Shown: one piece after another, positions 54,477 through 63,302 of the stretch
Position numbering within the stretch: position 1 is the first letter of the stretch
Layout of the letters: each line of letters begins with the position of its first letter
Origin: Croceibacterium aestuarii
GTDB lineage: Bacteria > Pseudomonadota > Alphaproteobacteria > Sphingomonadales > Sphingomonadaceae
NCBI RefSeq assembly: GCF_030657335.1
Contig: NZ_CP131039.1
Span: 2,062,501-2,126,500, forward strand
DNA: 64,000 nucleotides
Direction of reading: 5' to 3'
Made by a program: the position numbers and the translations under genes
Notes under the pieces: generated by a model
What the model saw: the letters and a program-made list of their open reading frames with translations, nothing else
Told to the model about the DNA's origin: nothing
The model's database searches: none

Positions 54477-55712
54477 GTGAACAGGGAGATCGCCAGGGGT
54501 GGGGCGCTGCTACAAGGCGGACGCCGGTTCGGCATTGCGCCGGGATTCTTCGCACGCCTGTTCTTCGGCGGTTTTCACGCGCTGATTGACCGGATCGACG
54601 AGGGTCTTAACGAAGGTTCGATCGTCATACGCTTGCCCGACGGTTCGGTGCGCATGCTCGGTGGGCGCACTCCGGGTTTCGCCGGGGAGATCACGATCCA
54701 TGACTGGCGTGCGCTAATTCGCTTCGCGCTCGGCGGTTCGGTCGGCTTCTACCAGGCGTGGGAAGCGGGCGAGTGGACAAGCCCGGACCCGGTGCCGCTG
54801 TTCGCGCTGTTTTCGGTCAACGGGGAAGCGCTCGGCGAAACCGGCCGCGCCAAGGGCCCCTATCGAGCCGCGGCGCGGTTTGCCCATTGGCTCAACCGCA
54901 ACACGAAGTCGGGCGCGGAAAAGAACATCCACGCCCACTACGACCTCGGCAACGACTTCTACCGCCAGTGGCTCGACCCGACGATGGCCTATTCGAGCGC
55001 CTACCGCGTCGGCGACGACGGGCTCGAGCCGGCGCAGGTGCGCAAATGGGAGCGGCTCGCCGAGCGCATCGGCGACCCCGAAACCGTGCTTGAGATCGGC
55101 TGCGGTTGGGGTGGGCTGTGCAATCACCTCGCCGAGCGGGGGGCCAGCGTGACGGGCATCAGCCTGTCCGAAGAGCAACTGGCCTGGGCGCGCAAACGCT
55201 TTCCCGCGATCGAGTTCCTCAAGCAGGACTATCGCGATACCAGCGGGCAGTTCGATGCGATCGTCAGCGTCGAGATGGTGGAGGCCCTGGGGCGCGAATA
55301 CTGGCCCAAATTCATGGATTGCGTCGCCCGCAACCTGAAACCGGGCGGACGCGCGGCGATCCAGTTCATCGCCATGCACGAAAGCCTCTTCGAGGGTTAC
55401 GCCCGCAACGCCGACTTCATCCAGGCCTACGTCTTTCCCGGCGGGCTGCTGATCAAGGCGAGCGAATTCCGCGCCCTGGCGGAGGAGCGCGGGCTGTCGT
55501 GGCAGGATCAGGAGGACTTCCCGCTCGACTACGCCGAGACACTCAAGGCCTGGCGCGCGAACTTCGATCGGGCCTGCGATGAAGGCCGTCTGCCGCCAGG
55601 TTTCGACGAGCGCTTCCGCAACCTGTGGCGCTTCTACCTGATGTACTGCGAAGGGGGCTTCCGCGGCGGGGGGATTACCGTCAGCCAAGTCACCCTGATT
55701 AAGGACAGTTGA
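54477..55712 (+). CDS. Cyclopropane-fatty-acyl-phospholipid synthase family methyltransferase
   Basis: Predicted 411-residue SAM enzyme adding a methylene bridge to unsaturated membrane acyl chains, or a related lipid methyltransferase. Motifs: AEKNIHAHYDLGNDFYRQWLDPTMAYSSA, VLEIGCGWGGL (SAM site), GISLSEEQLAWA and QDYRDTSGQFDAIVSVEMVEALG. The end FRGGGITVSQVTLIKD matches the family. Start is uncertain: GTG 54477 is chosen for homology, TTG 54441 is possible. The stop overlaps the serine hydrolase ATG (TGATG). Confidence 0.9.
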   Translation: MNREIARGGALLQGGRRFGIAPGFFARLFFGGFHALIDRIDEGLNEGSIVIRLPDGSVRMLGGRTPGFAGEITIHDWRALIRFALGGSVGFYQAWEAGEWTSPDPVPLFALFSVNGEALGETGRAKGPYRAAARFAHWLNRNTKSGAEKNIHAHYDLGNDFYRQWLDPTMAYSSAYRVGDDGLEPAQVRKWERLAERIGDPETVLEIGCGWGGLCNHLAERGASVTGISLSEEQLAWARKRFPAIEFLKQDYRDTSGQFDAIVSVEMVEALGREYWPKFMDCVARNLKPGGRAAIQFIAMHESLFEGYARNADFIQAYVFPGGLLIKASEFRALAEERGLSWQDQEDFPLDYAETLKAWRANFDRACDEGRLPPGFDERFRNLWRFYLMYCEGGFRGGGITVSQVTLIKDS

Positions 55713-56884
55713 TGCATTTCAGATTTGTTCCGGCGTTCGCCGCGGCGGTGCTGGCGGCCTGCACTCTCGCATCCCCGGCGATTGAGCGGACTTCGCCGCC
55801 GGCCACCGCCACGAGCCTGACGCGCGCTTCGACCGAAGTGCTGTTCTGGGACGACGCCACCCGCGCCGACCGCTTCCGCCATATGGAGGACTTATTCCCC
55901 GGCATCGAGGTTGCCCCATCGCCCCATCCGCGCACACTGCCTGCCGGCGCCGCGCTGCCGGCTACGGCATCGGGCGCGCTCGACACGTACCTCGCGCGGG
56001 GCGACATTGCCGGGATCATGGTCCTGCAGGGCGGCAAGGTCCGCTATGAGAAGTACGGTCTCGGCTTCGGCCCCGAACAGCGCTGGACCAGCTTCTCGAT
56101 GGCCAAGAGCCTGACCTCGACGCTCGCCGGGGCGGCAATGAAGGACAGCTACATCAGGAGCTTGGACGACAAGGTTTCGCAGTATGTCCCGGGCCTCGCG
56201 GGTAGCGCTTACGACGATGTGACGCTCGAGCAGCTTCTGACGATGACCTCGGGCGTTGCCTGGAACGAGGATTACGCCGATCCGAACAGCGACGTGGCGC
56301 GAATCTTCGCGGTCGAACCCGACCCGGGGCAATCGCAGGTTGTTACGGTAATGAAGAAGCTGCCGCGCGAGGCCCCGCCGGGCGAGAAATGGGTCTACAA
56401 GACCGGCGAGACCAACCTTGTCGGTGAGCTGGTCGAGAAGGCGACCGGACGGACACTCGCTGAATATGCCAAACAGAAGGTGGTCGATCCCGCCGGACTG
56501 GCGGGCAAGCTATTCTGGCAGACCGAGCTGACCGGCGGCAACGTCGGCGGCTGCTGCATCGAGCTGTCGATGCGCGACTATGCCCGTTTCGGCCAGTTCG
56601 TACTCGAGGGTGGGCACGGCAGCGTGGCGTCCGATTGGCTGGGCCGGGCCGGGGCGCCGCATGTCGATTTGGGTCAGGGTTTCGGCTATGGCTACCAGTG
56701 GTGGACTTATCCCGCCGGGGCGTTTGGCGCAGTCGGTATTTTCGGGCAGTCGATCACGCTTTTTCCCGACGAGGAGTTCGTGGTGGTGATCCTCGGTAAC
56801 TGGCCAAAGGCAACGGGCGCAGACCTCACTGGCCCGCGCACTGCATTGCTGGCGCAGGTCCACGCGGCCTTGGCCGCGGAATAA
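55712..56884 (+). CDS. Serine hydrolase lipoprotein (class C beta-lactamase fold)
   Basis: Predicted 390-residue envelope enzyme. A lipobox (LAAC, Cys17) suggests lipidation. The beta-lactamase/PBP fold is seen with SMAK (129-132; catalytic Ser and Lys), QLLTMTSGVAWNEDY, and YKTGETNLVGELVEKATG at the second motif. The third KTG-like element is not clear. Such proteins are often esterases or peptidases rather than beta-lactamases. It is coupled to the cyclopropane synthase gene by a one-base overlap. Confidence 0.85.
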   Translation: MHFRFVPAFAAAVLAACTLASPAIERTSPPATATSLTRASTEVLFWDDATRADRFRHMEDLFPGIEVAPSPHPRTLPAGAALPATASGALDTYLARGDIAGIMVLQGGKVRYEKYGLGFGPEQRWTSFSMAKSLTSTLAGAAMKDSYIRSLDDKVSQYVPGLAGSAYDDVTLEQLLTMTSGVAWNEDYADPNSDVARIFAVEPDPGQSQVVTVMKKLPREAPPGEKWVYKTGETNLVGELVEKATGRTLAEYAKQKVVDPAGLAGKLFWQTELTGGNVGGCCIELSMRDYARFGQFVLEGGHGSVASDWLGRAGAPHVDLGQGFGYGYQWWTYPAGAFGAVGIFGQSITLFPDEEFVVVILGNWPKATGADLTGPRTALLAQVHAALAAE

Positions 56885-56887
56885 TTG

Positions 56888-57235
56888 TCAGCCGCCGTAC
56901 GTCCCGTCGCCGCGGTAGCGGGCCAGGATGTTGTCGTGAACGATGGGGCTGAGCAGGCTGGCAAAGGCGCAGCCCGCCATATTGTCTTCCCACCAGATCA
57001 CTTCTGCCTGGAGCGATTCCAGACCGGGCAGGGTCAGCCAGCACACGGTGCCGGCGTGTACCCGGCTCACCGCCGTGCAGCAAAAGCCCGACAGCGAAAG
57101 GTCGTGGACCACAGTCTGGAAGGCGCGACCGCCCGACTGGCGAAACTGTGCCGGAATCGAAAGCTTGGTGCGCGGAGCGCTGCGATCTTCCTGCGCAGCG
57201 ATTTCGTAGCGACCAACGACGTTCTGCATGCTCAT
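56888..57235 (-). CDS. PilZ-like domain protein
   Basis: Predicted 115-residue protein. RSAPRTKLSIPAQFR is the start of a PilZ barrel, VVHDLSLSGFCCTAV the D-x-S-x-x-G motif, and LPGLESLQAEVIWWEDNMAGCAF the closing strands. RxxxR is present in altered form (R-x2-R-T-K), so cyclic-di-GMP binding is possible. GGGA lies before ATG 57235. It converges with the serine hydrolase 3 bp away and stands alone. Confidence 0.8.
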   Translation of the reverse strand: MSMQNVVGRYEIAAQEDRSAPRTKLSIPAQFRQSGGRAFQTVVHDLSLSGFCCTAVSRVHAGTVCWLTLPGLESLQAEVIWWEDNMAGCAFASLLSPIVHDNILARYRGDGTYGG

Positions 57236-57330
57236 CGCAAGCGTCCCTTTAGCGATGCCCCCACGGGCCCATCGGGGTCCGCGAAGAGGACTCTTGCCTG
57301 ATTTGCTTACCAGGTTGCTACCAGACGCAG

Positions 57331-58053
57331 TTAACGCGAATTTTCCACCCTGATCCGCACCCCGCTGGAGAAGTCCTCGGCGACGAGAGCCACGATGCGT
57401 TTGGCCACTTCCTCGGGTGGCTTGACCGTCTGCGGATCCTCGCCCGGGTAGGCGCGGGCGCGCATCTGGGTCCGCGTGGCCCCCGGATCGACGATCGCGA
57501 CCCGGGTCTCGGAAATGCGCTCGACCTCATGGGCATAGGCGGACAGCAAGTTGTCGAACGCGGCCTTGGTGGCCCCGTACGCGCCCCAATAGGCCCGCGG
57601 GTCCTTCCCGACCGAACTGGTGAGGCCTATCACCCGCGCCGCCTCGGCACGCTTGAGCAGCGGGTCGAAGTTGGCCAGAAGCGCCTGCGTCGCCAAGACA
57701 TTGAGCGTCAGGGCTTTGTTGAACGCGCTCTGCTCGATCTGCGTCACCGGCGTCAGCTGCGGCAGCAGCGCGGCATTGATCACAAGCACGTCGAGCTGGT
57801 TCCAGCGTTCGGAAATGGCGTTGGCAAGACGGGCGATCGAATCGCTTTCAGCCAGGTCCATCGGCGCGATCGTCGCGGTCCCGCCGGCCTGGTGGATCGA
57901 TTCTTCGACGGCTTCCAGATCGCGTGCGCTGCGTGCGGTGAGGACGACGTGCGCCCCGGCCGCGGCGAGTGCCTGCGCCGTCGCCGCACCAATTCCGCGG
58001 CTCGCGCCGGTGACGAGCGCCACGCGCCCGGAAAGCGGCTTGTCGTCGGCCAT
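57331..58053 (-). CDS. Short-chain dehydrogenase/reductase downstream of purF
   Basis: Predicted 240-residue NAD(P)-dependent enzyme. It has VALVTGASRGIGAATAQAL, a modified N-A-A-L (INAALLP) at the NNAG position, LTSSVGKDPRAYWGAYGATKAAFDNLL (Ser, Tyr-x3-Lys). The substrate is unknown. Its ATG overlaps the purF stop by one base (TGATG), an arrangement common in this order, so it is cotranscribed with purF. Confidence 0.88.
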   Translation of the reverse strand: MADDKPLSGRVALVTGASRGIGAATAQALAAAGAHVVLTARSARDLEAVEESIHQAGGTATIAPMDLAESDSIARLANAISERWNQLDVLVINAALLPQLTPVTQIEQSAFNKALTLNVLATQALLANFDPLLKRAEAARVIGLTSSVGKDPRAYWGAYGATKAAFDNLLSAYAHEVERISETRVAIVDPGATRTQMRARAYPGEDPQTVKPPEEVAKRIVALVAEDFSSGVRIRVENSR

Positions 58054-59525
58054 CAGGCGACCTTGTTGACGGGCAGGGTGAGCTGGGCGGCCTGGCGCCG
58101 GCGCCCGTCGAGATCGGTCAGCGCCGTCGGGTAATCGCCGGTAAAGCAGGCATCGCAGTACTGTGGGCAGGCATCGTTGCGGCCAGCCAGCCCGACGGCC
58201 CGATAGAGCCCGTCGATCGACACGAAGGCGAGGCTGTCGGCCTGGATGAACTCGCACATCGCCTTGATATCCATCCTGCCGGCGAGCAGCTTGGACCGCT
58301 CGGGGGTGTCGACGCCGTAATAGCAACCGTGGCCGGTCGGTGGGCTTGCGACGCGGAAGTGCACTTCGCGGGCGCCGGCGTCGCGCATCATCTGCACGAT
58401 CTTCATGCTGGTCGTGCCGCGCACGATCGAATCGTCGATCAGGACGATGCGCTTGCCTTCCACCAAGGCGCGATTGGCGTTGTGCTTGCGCTTGACGCCG
58501 GCGTTGCGGGCGCCGTCGGAGGGCTGGATGAACGTGCGACCGACATAGTGCGAGCGAATGATCCCGAGCTCGAAAGGAATGCCCGATTCCTGGCTATAAC
58601 CGATCGCCGCGGGCACGCCGCTGTCGGGCACCGGCACGACCAGATCGGCCACGACCGGCTCTTCCTTGGCCAGCTCCACCCCTATCAGCTTGCGCGACTG
58701 GTAGACCGAGCGGTCGTTGAAGATCGAATCCGGGCGGCTGAAATAGACATGCTCGAAGATGCAGGGGCGCGAGGGACGCTCTCCGAATGGACGATGGCTA
58801 CGCACGGCGCCGTCGTGATCGACCTCGATGAACTCTCCGGGTTCGACCTGGCGGACGAACTCCGCACCGATCACGTCGAGCGCCACGGTCTCGCTGGCGA
58901 ATACGGTTGCGTCGCCGAGCTTGCCCATGACCAGCGGGCGAATGCCGAGCGGATCGCGGCACGCGGCCATGCCGCGCGGCGTGCAGATGACCAGGGCATA
59001 GGCGCCTTCGACCTGCAGCAATGCGTCGATCAACTTGTCGAGCATCGTGCGCTGCGTGCTGGTAGCGACGAGGTGAATGATGACCTCGGTGTCCGAGGTC
59101 GACTGGAAGATCGAACCCTTCTGAACCAGGTCCTGCCGCAGCTGGCCGGCGTTCGACAGGTTGCCGTTGTGCGCTACGGCGAAGCCGCCGCTGGCGAGAT
59201 CGGCATAGAGCGGCTGGACGTTGCGCAGACCCGCACCCCCGGTGGTCGAATAGCGGACGTGGCCGACGGCCATCGTGCCGGGCAGCTCGGCAATCGACTC
59301 ACCGCTCGAGAAGTTTTCCGCCACGTGGCCGAGGCCGCGGCGGGTGTAGAACTCGCGCCCGTCGAAACTCGTGATGCCGACGGCTTCCTGACCGCGGTGC
59401 TGCAGCGCGTGGAGGCCGAGCGCGGTCGCGGCTGCCGCCTCGGCACCGCCAATGATGCCGAAAACGCCGCACTCTTCCCGCAGCTTGTCGCCGTCGAGAT
59501 CGTTCAATTGATGCGTGAGGTTCAT
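58053..59525 (-). CDS. purF: Amidophosphoribosyltransferase
   Basis: First committed enzyme of purine synthesis, transferring glutamine amide to PRPP. The 490-residue protein has a propeptide of about 18 residues and catalytic Cys19 (REECGVFGIIGG), glutamine-site VGHVRYSTTGG and AHNGNLSNAG, and the PRPP loop VLIDDSIVRGTTSMKIVQM. Cys in CPQYCDAC and CYYG near the C-terminal half may hold an iron-sulfur cluster. ATG 59525 fits the propeptide. Confidence 0.96.
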   Translation of the reverse strand: MNLTHQLNDLDGDKLREECGVFGIIGGAEAAAATALGLHALQHRGQEAVGITSFDGREFYTRRGLGHVAENFSSGESIAELPGTMAVGHVRYSTTGGAGLRNVQPLYADLASGGFAVAHNGNLSNAGQLRQDLVQKGSIFQSTSDTEVIIHLVATSTQRTMLDKLIDALLQVEGAYALVICTPRGMAACRDPLGIRPLVMGKLGDATVFASETVALDVIGAEFVRQVEPGEFIEVDHDGAVRSHRPFGERPSRPCIFEHVYFSRPDSIFNDRSVYQSRKLIGVELAKEEPVVADLVVPVPDSGVPAAIGYSQESGIPFELGIIRSHYVGRTFIQPSDGARNAGVKRKHNANRALVEGKRIVLIDDSIVRGTTSMKIVQMMRDAGAREVHFRVASPPTGHGCYYGVDTPERSKLLAGRMDIKAMCEFIQADSLAFVSIDGLYRAVGLAGRNDACPQYCDACFTGDYPTALTDLDGRRRQAAQLTLPVNKVA

Positions 59526-59717
59526 CTGTACCCGCAATGGTCGCCAGCCGCGCGCTTCCAATGGCGATTGGACCGTCGCATTACAAGTGCATTGCAATCG
59601 AAAGGTGTGGGGCAAGCGAGGCAATTCTGGGGCGGCTCGCTAACACGGAGCCCCTCGCTTCCGCCGGGGAGTTGTGGCGGAAAGCCGCCCCCCGGGACGG
59701 CTTTCTCCAGCCAAAAC

Positions 59718-59794
59718 TGGTCGGGGAGAGAGGATTCGAACCTCCGGCCCCTGCCTCCCGAAGACAGTGCTCTACCAGGCTGAGCTACTCCCCG
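59718..59794 (-). tRNA. tRNA-Pro (anticodon CGG)
   Basis: A complete 77-base cloverleaf on the minus strand. The acceptor arm CGGGGAG pairs with CTCCCCG, the D-arm is GCTC/GAGC, and the anticodon stem CTGTC/GGCAG encloses loop TTCGGGA with anticodon CGG. The T-arm holds TTCGAAT. Discriminator A and the 3' CCA are encoded. It lies between purF and thyA. Confidence 0.95.
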
Positions 59795-59894
59795 ACCGGT
59801 GCCGCCGGACAGGTCCGGGGCAAGGCAGAGGCGGCCCTATAGGCAGCAGCGGACAGGGTGGCAAGCGGGCAATTGGGGTGGTAGCGCAAAGATC

Positions 59895-60851
59895 ATGGCG
59901 AGCACCCCGCACCCGGCCGATTCTGCCCCTCGCGAGCACTGGGAATGGTCCTACCTCGAACTCATGCGGCGCATCTGGACCGAGGGCGACGAGCGGATCG
60001 ACCGCACCGGTGTCGGCACGCGGGCGCTGTTCGGTACCCAGCTGCGCTGCGACCTCTCGCAAGGCCGCGTCCCGTTGCTGACCACCAAGCGCGTGTTCTG
60101 GAAGGCCGCGGCGCGCGAGACGCTGTGGTTCCTGACCGGCGAGACCAACATCCGCCCGCTGCTCGAACAGGGCGTGACGATTTGGAGCGACTGGCCGCTC
60201 AAGAAATACCGCGAGGCCTCGGGCGAGGATATCGCGCAGGAGGATTTCGAGCGGCGCATCGTCGAGGACGCCGATTTTGCCGCCAGGTGGGGCGATCTCG
60301 GCCCGGTCTACGGCAAGCAGTGGGTCGACTGGCCCACCTTTGAGCCGGCGGGCAACGGGTTGTTTCGGCCAGGTCCCGGCTTTAACCAGGTGGCCCAGGC
60401 GGTCGAGAGCCTGCGCACCAATCCCGGAAGCCGTAGGCACATCATCGAGGGCTGGAACGTTGCCGAACTCGACCGGATGGCCCTGCCGCCTTGTCACAAG
60501 ACCTATCAGTTCCACGTCGCCGGCGACCGGGTCTCCTGCGTGCTCTACCAGCGCAGCTGCGATGTCGCGCTGGGGCTGCCGTTCAACCTGTTCGGCGCGG
60601 CGTTGCTGACACGGATGATCGCCCAGCAGGCCGGCTACGAAGTGGGCGAGCTCGTATGGATGGGCGGGGACACGCACCTCTATCTGAACCATGCCGAGCT
60701 CGTGGAAGAGCAACTTGGCCGGGAACCCTCGGGCGATCCGCGGCTTGCCATAAAGAGGCGACCCACGTCGATTTTCGGCTACCGGTTCGACGACTTCGAG
60801 GTGACGAATTATGCCCCGCAGGGCGCGCTTCGGGCGCCGGTGGCGGTGTGA
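59895..60851 (+). CDS. thyA: Thymidylate synthase
   Basis: Makes dTMP from dUMP with methylene-tetrahydrofolate. The 318-residue protein has DRTGVGTRALFGTQLRCDL, the long insert typical of some ThyA (residues ~100-160), and the catalytic PPCHKTYQFHV (Cys200), RSCDVALGLPFN and GDTHLYLNHAELV. ATG 59895 gives a short leader. Its gene is 100 bp from the tRNA-Pro, in the opposite direction. Confidence 0.96.
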   Translation: MASTPHPADSAPREHWEWSYLELMRRIWTEGDERIDRTGVGTRALFGTQLRCDLSQGRVPLLTTKRVFWKAAARETLWFLTGETNIRPLLEQGVTIWSDWPLKKYREASGEDIAQEDFERRIVEDADFAARWGDLGPVYGKQWVDWPTFEPAGNGLFRPGPGFNQVAQAVESLRTNPGSRRHIIEGWNVAELDRMALPPCHKTYQFHVAGDRVSCVLYQRSCDVALGLPFNLFGAALLTRMIAQQAGYEVGELVWMGGDTHLYLNHAELVEEQLGREPSGDPRLAIKRRPTSIFGYRFDDFEVTNYAPQGALRAPVAV

Positions 60852-60885
60852 ATTCGACGGTCGCGAATCCCATCGGCGAGCGAAG

Positions 60886-60914
60886 TTGACGGTATCGTAC
60901 GAAACTAATATTAT
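60886..60914 (+). promoter_or_regulatory. Sigma70-like promoter of the branched-chain dehydrogenase operon
   Basis: TTGACG (60886-60891), 17 bases, then TATTAT (60909-60914). This is close to consensus and lies 52 bp before the E1 alpha ATG, in an otherwise GC-rich region. An 8-bp self-complementary TCGTACGA sits in the spacer and could bind a regulator. Confidence 0.7.
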
Positions 60915-60966
60915 GTCGCCTCCGTAGAATTTCGTTTCTCGCGTTGGCGAGAGTTGGGAGAGCAGC

Positions 60967-62250
60967 ATGGCGAAGCAGGGTGAAGGCGGCGGCTACAACC
61001 GGCCGCGGCTCGCACTGCACGTTCCGGAACCGAAGTTTCGGCCCGGCGACACGGTCGACTTTTCGCATATCCCGGTGCCCGAGGCGGGCGCTCAGCCGCG
61101 GCCCGACGAGACCTGCGCGGCCAGCGAAACCAACCCGCTGTGCACCGCCCTGGTGCGCGTGCTGGGTGATGACAACAAAGCGCACGGTCCGTGGGATCCG
61201 CGGCTATCCCCCGACAAGCTGCGCGAGATTCTGCGCGACATGGCGCTGGTCCGCGCCTTCGACGAGCGGATGTATCGCGGTCAGCGGCAGGGCAAGACCA
61301 GCTTCTACATGAAATGCACCGGCGAGGAGGCGACCTCGGTCGCCGCCGCGCATGCGCTGGCCAGCGACGATATGGCGTTCCCAAGCTATCGCCAGCAGGG
61401 CGTGCTCATCTCGCGCGGGTATCCGATGGTCGAGATGATCAACCAGATCTACTCCAATCGCGGCGATAAGCTGAAGGGCCGTCAGCTGCCGATCATGTAT
61501 TCGAGCCGCGGCTATTCGTTCTTCACCATCAGCGGCAACCTGGCGACGCAGCTGCCCCAAGCGACGGGTTTCGCGATGGCCAGCGCGATCAAGGGAGACA
61601 GCCGCATCGCCGCCGCGTGGGTGGGCGAGGGGAGCACCGCCGAAGGCGACTTCCACTCCGCGCTGACTTTTGCTGCAGTCTACAACGCGCCCGTCGTGTT
61701 CAACGTCGTCAACAATCAGTGGGCCATCTCGAGCTTTTCCGGCTTTGCCGGTAGCGAGCGCACGACCTTTGCCGCGCGGGCCATCGGTTACGGAATCGCC
61801 GGCCTTCGCGTCGACGGCAACGACCCCCTGGCGGTCTATGCCGCCGAACGCTGGGCTGCCGACCGCGCCCGGTCGAACAACGGCCCGACCCTCATCGAAT
61901 ATTTCACCTACCGCGCCGAGGGCCATTCGACCTCCGACGACCCCAGCCAGTATCGCAGCGCGCAGGAGCGCGAGGAATGGCCGCTCGGCGATCCGATCAT
62001 GCGGCTCAAGCTGCACCTGATCGAACTCGGCGAGTGGTCCGAGGATCAGCAGAAGGCGATGGACCAGGAACTGGCCGAGGCGGTCAAGGCCGCGACCAAG
62101 GAGGCCGAAAAGAACGGCATCCTCGGTCACGGCATGCACCACCCGTTCCACACCATGTTCGAGGACGTGTTCGAGGAATTGCCGTGGCACCTGGAAGAAC
62201 AGGCCGATCAGGCGATCCGCGAGAGGAAGATCAAATGGCCACAGCAGTAA
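60967..62250 (+). CDS. Branched-chain 2-oxoacid dehydrogenase E1 alpha
   Basis: Thiamine-diphosphate subunit decarboxylating 2-oxoacids of Val, Leu and Ile. The 427-residue protein has MALVRAFDERMYRGQRQGKTSFYMKCTGEEATSVA, the thiamine motif in AWVGEGSTAEGDFHSALTFAAVYNAPVVFNVVNNQWAIS, and EYFTYRAEGHSTSDDPSQYRS (phosphorylation-loop equivalent). Overlaps E1 beta by 16 bp. The long N-terminus is typical of bacterial BkdA1. Confidence 0.92.
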   Translation: MAKQGEGGGYNRPRLALHVPEPKFRPGDTVDFSHIPVPEAGAQPRPDETCAASETNPLCTALVRVLGDDNKAHGPWDPRLSPDKLREILRDMALVRAFDERMYRGQRQGKTSFYMKCTGEEATSVAAAHALASDDMAFPSYRQQGVLISRGYPMVEMINQIYSNRGDKLKGRQLPIMYSSRGYSFFTISGNLATQLPQATGFAMASAIKGDSRIAAAWVGEGSTAEGDFHSALTFAAVYNAPVVFNVVNNQWAISSFSGFAGSERTTFAARAIGYGIAGLRVDGNDPLAVYAAERWAADRARSNNGPTLIEYFTYRAEGHSTSDDPSQYRSAQEREEWPLGDPIMRLKLHLIELGEWSEDQQKAMDQELAEAVKAATKEAEKNGILGHGMHHPFHTMFEDVFEELPWHLEEQADQAIRERKIKWPQQ

Positions 62251-63299
62251 GCGGGGACGACGTCGTCAGCCTGTCGGACGCCCCGACCCGGCCGATGAAC
62301 ATGATCGAGGCGATCAACGACGCGCTCGACATCATGCTCGAGCGCGATCCGGATGTCATCGTCATGGGCGAGGACGTAGGCTATTTCGGCGGCGTGTTTC
62401 GCGCCACCGCCGGCCTGCAGGACAAGTACGGCAAGACCCGCGTGTTCGACACGCCGATCTCCGAATGCGGGATCATTGGCGTGGCGGTGGGAATGGGCGC
62501 CTACGGCCTCAGGCCGGTGCCGGAGATCCAGTTCGCCGATTACATCTATCCGGGGCTCGACCAGCTCATCTCCGAGGCGGCACGGCTACGCTATCGCTCG
62601 GCCGGCGAGTTCATCGCCCCGATGACCGTGCGCACGCCCTTCGGCGGCGGCATCTTCGGCGGGCAGACGCACAGCCAGAGCCCTGAGGCGATCTTCACCC
62701 ACGTTTCGGGCCTCAAGACCATCGTCCCGAGCACCCCCCACGATGCCAAGGGCCTGCTGATCGCCGCGATCGAAGACAACGACCCGTGCATCTTCTTCGA
62801 GCCGAAGCGGATCTACAACGGCCCCTTCGACGGATATTACGACAAGCCGACCAAGCCGTGGAAGGATCACCCCGACGCCAAGGTGCCGGAAGGCTACTAC
62901 TCGATCCCGCTCGGCAAGGCGCGAACCGTGCGAAAGGGCGAGGCACTGACCGTGCTGGTCTACGGCACCATGGTCCATGTCGCTGAGGCCGTGTGCCGCG
63001 AAAAGGGCGTCGATGCCGAGATCATCGACCTGCGCACGCTCGTCCCGCTCGACATCGAGGCTGTGGAAAAGTCCGTGGAAAAAACCGGGCGCTGCCTGGT
63101 GATACACGAAGCGACGCGCACATCCGGCTTTGGTGCCGAACTGGTCAGCCTGGTGCAGGAACGCTGCTTCTACCACCTCGAAGCACCGGTCGAACGCGTG
63201 ACCGGCTTCGACACCCCCTATCCCCACAGTCTCGAATGGGCCTATTTCCCCGGTCCGATCCGCATCGGCGAGGCGATCGACAAGCTTCTGGAAGCCTGA
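62235..63299 (+). CDS. Branched-chain 2-oxoacid dehydrogenase E1 beta
   Basis: Second E1 subunit, 354 residues. It has MNMIEAINDALDIMLERDPDVIVMGEDVGYFGGVFRAT, EIQFADYIYPGLDQLISEAARLRYRS, IPSTPHDAKG-like VPSTPHDAKGLL, and the C-terminal EAVEKSVEKTGRCLVIHEATRTSGFGAEL. The ATG at 62235 lies inside the E1 alpha end and ties the two together. It ends 3 bp before E2. Confidence 0.93.
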   Translation: MATAVSGDDVVSLSDAPTRPMNMIEAINDALDIMLERDPDVIVMGEDVGYFGGVFRATAGLQDKYGKTRVFDTPISECGIIGVAVGMGAYGLRPVPEIQFADYIYPGLDQLISEAARLRYRSAGEFIAPMTVRTPFGGGIFGGQTHSQSPEAIFTHVSGLKTIVPSTPHDAKGLLIAAIEDNDPCIFFEPKRIYNGPFDGYYDKPTKPWKDHPDAKVPEGYYSIPLGKARTVRKGEALTVLVYGTMVHVAEAVCREKGVDAEIIDLRTLVPLDIEAVEKSVEKTGRCLVIHEATRTSGFGAELVSLVQERCFYHLEAPVERVTGFDTPYPHSLEWAYFPGPIRIGEAIDKLLEA

Positions 63300-63302
63300 C
63301 GC

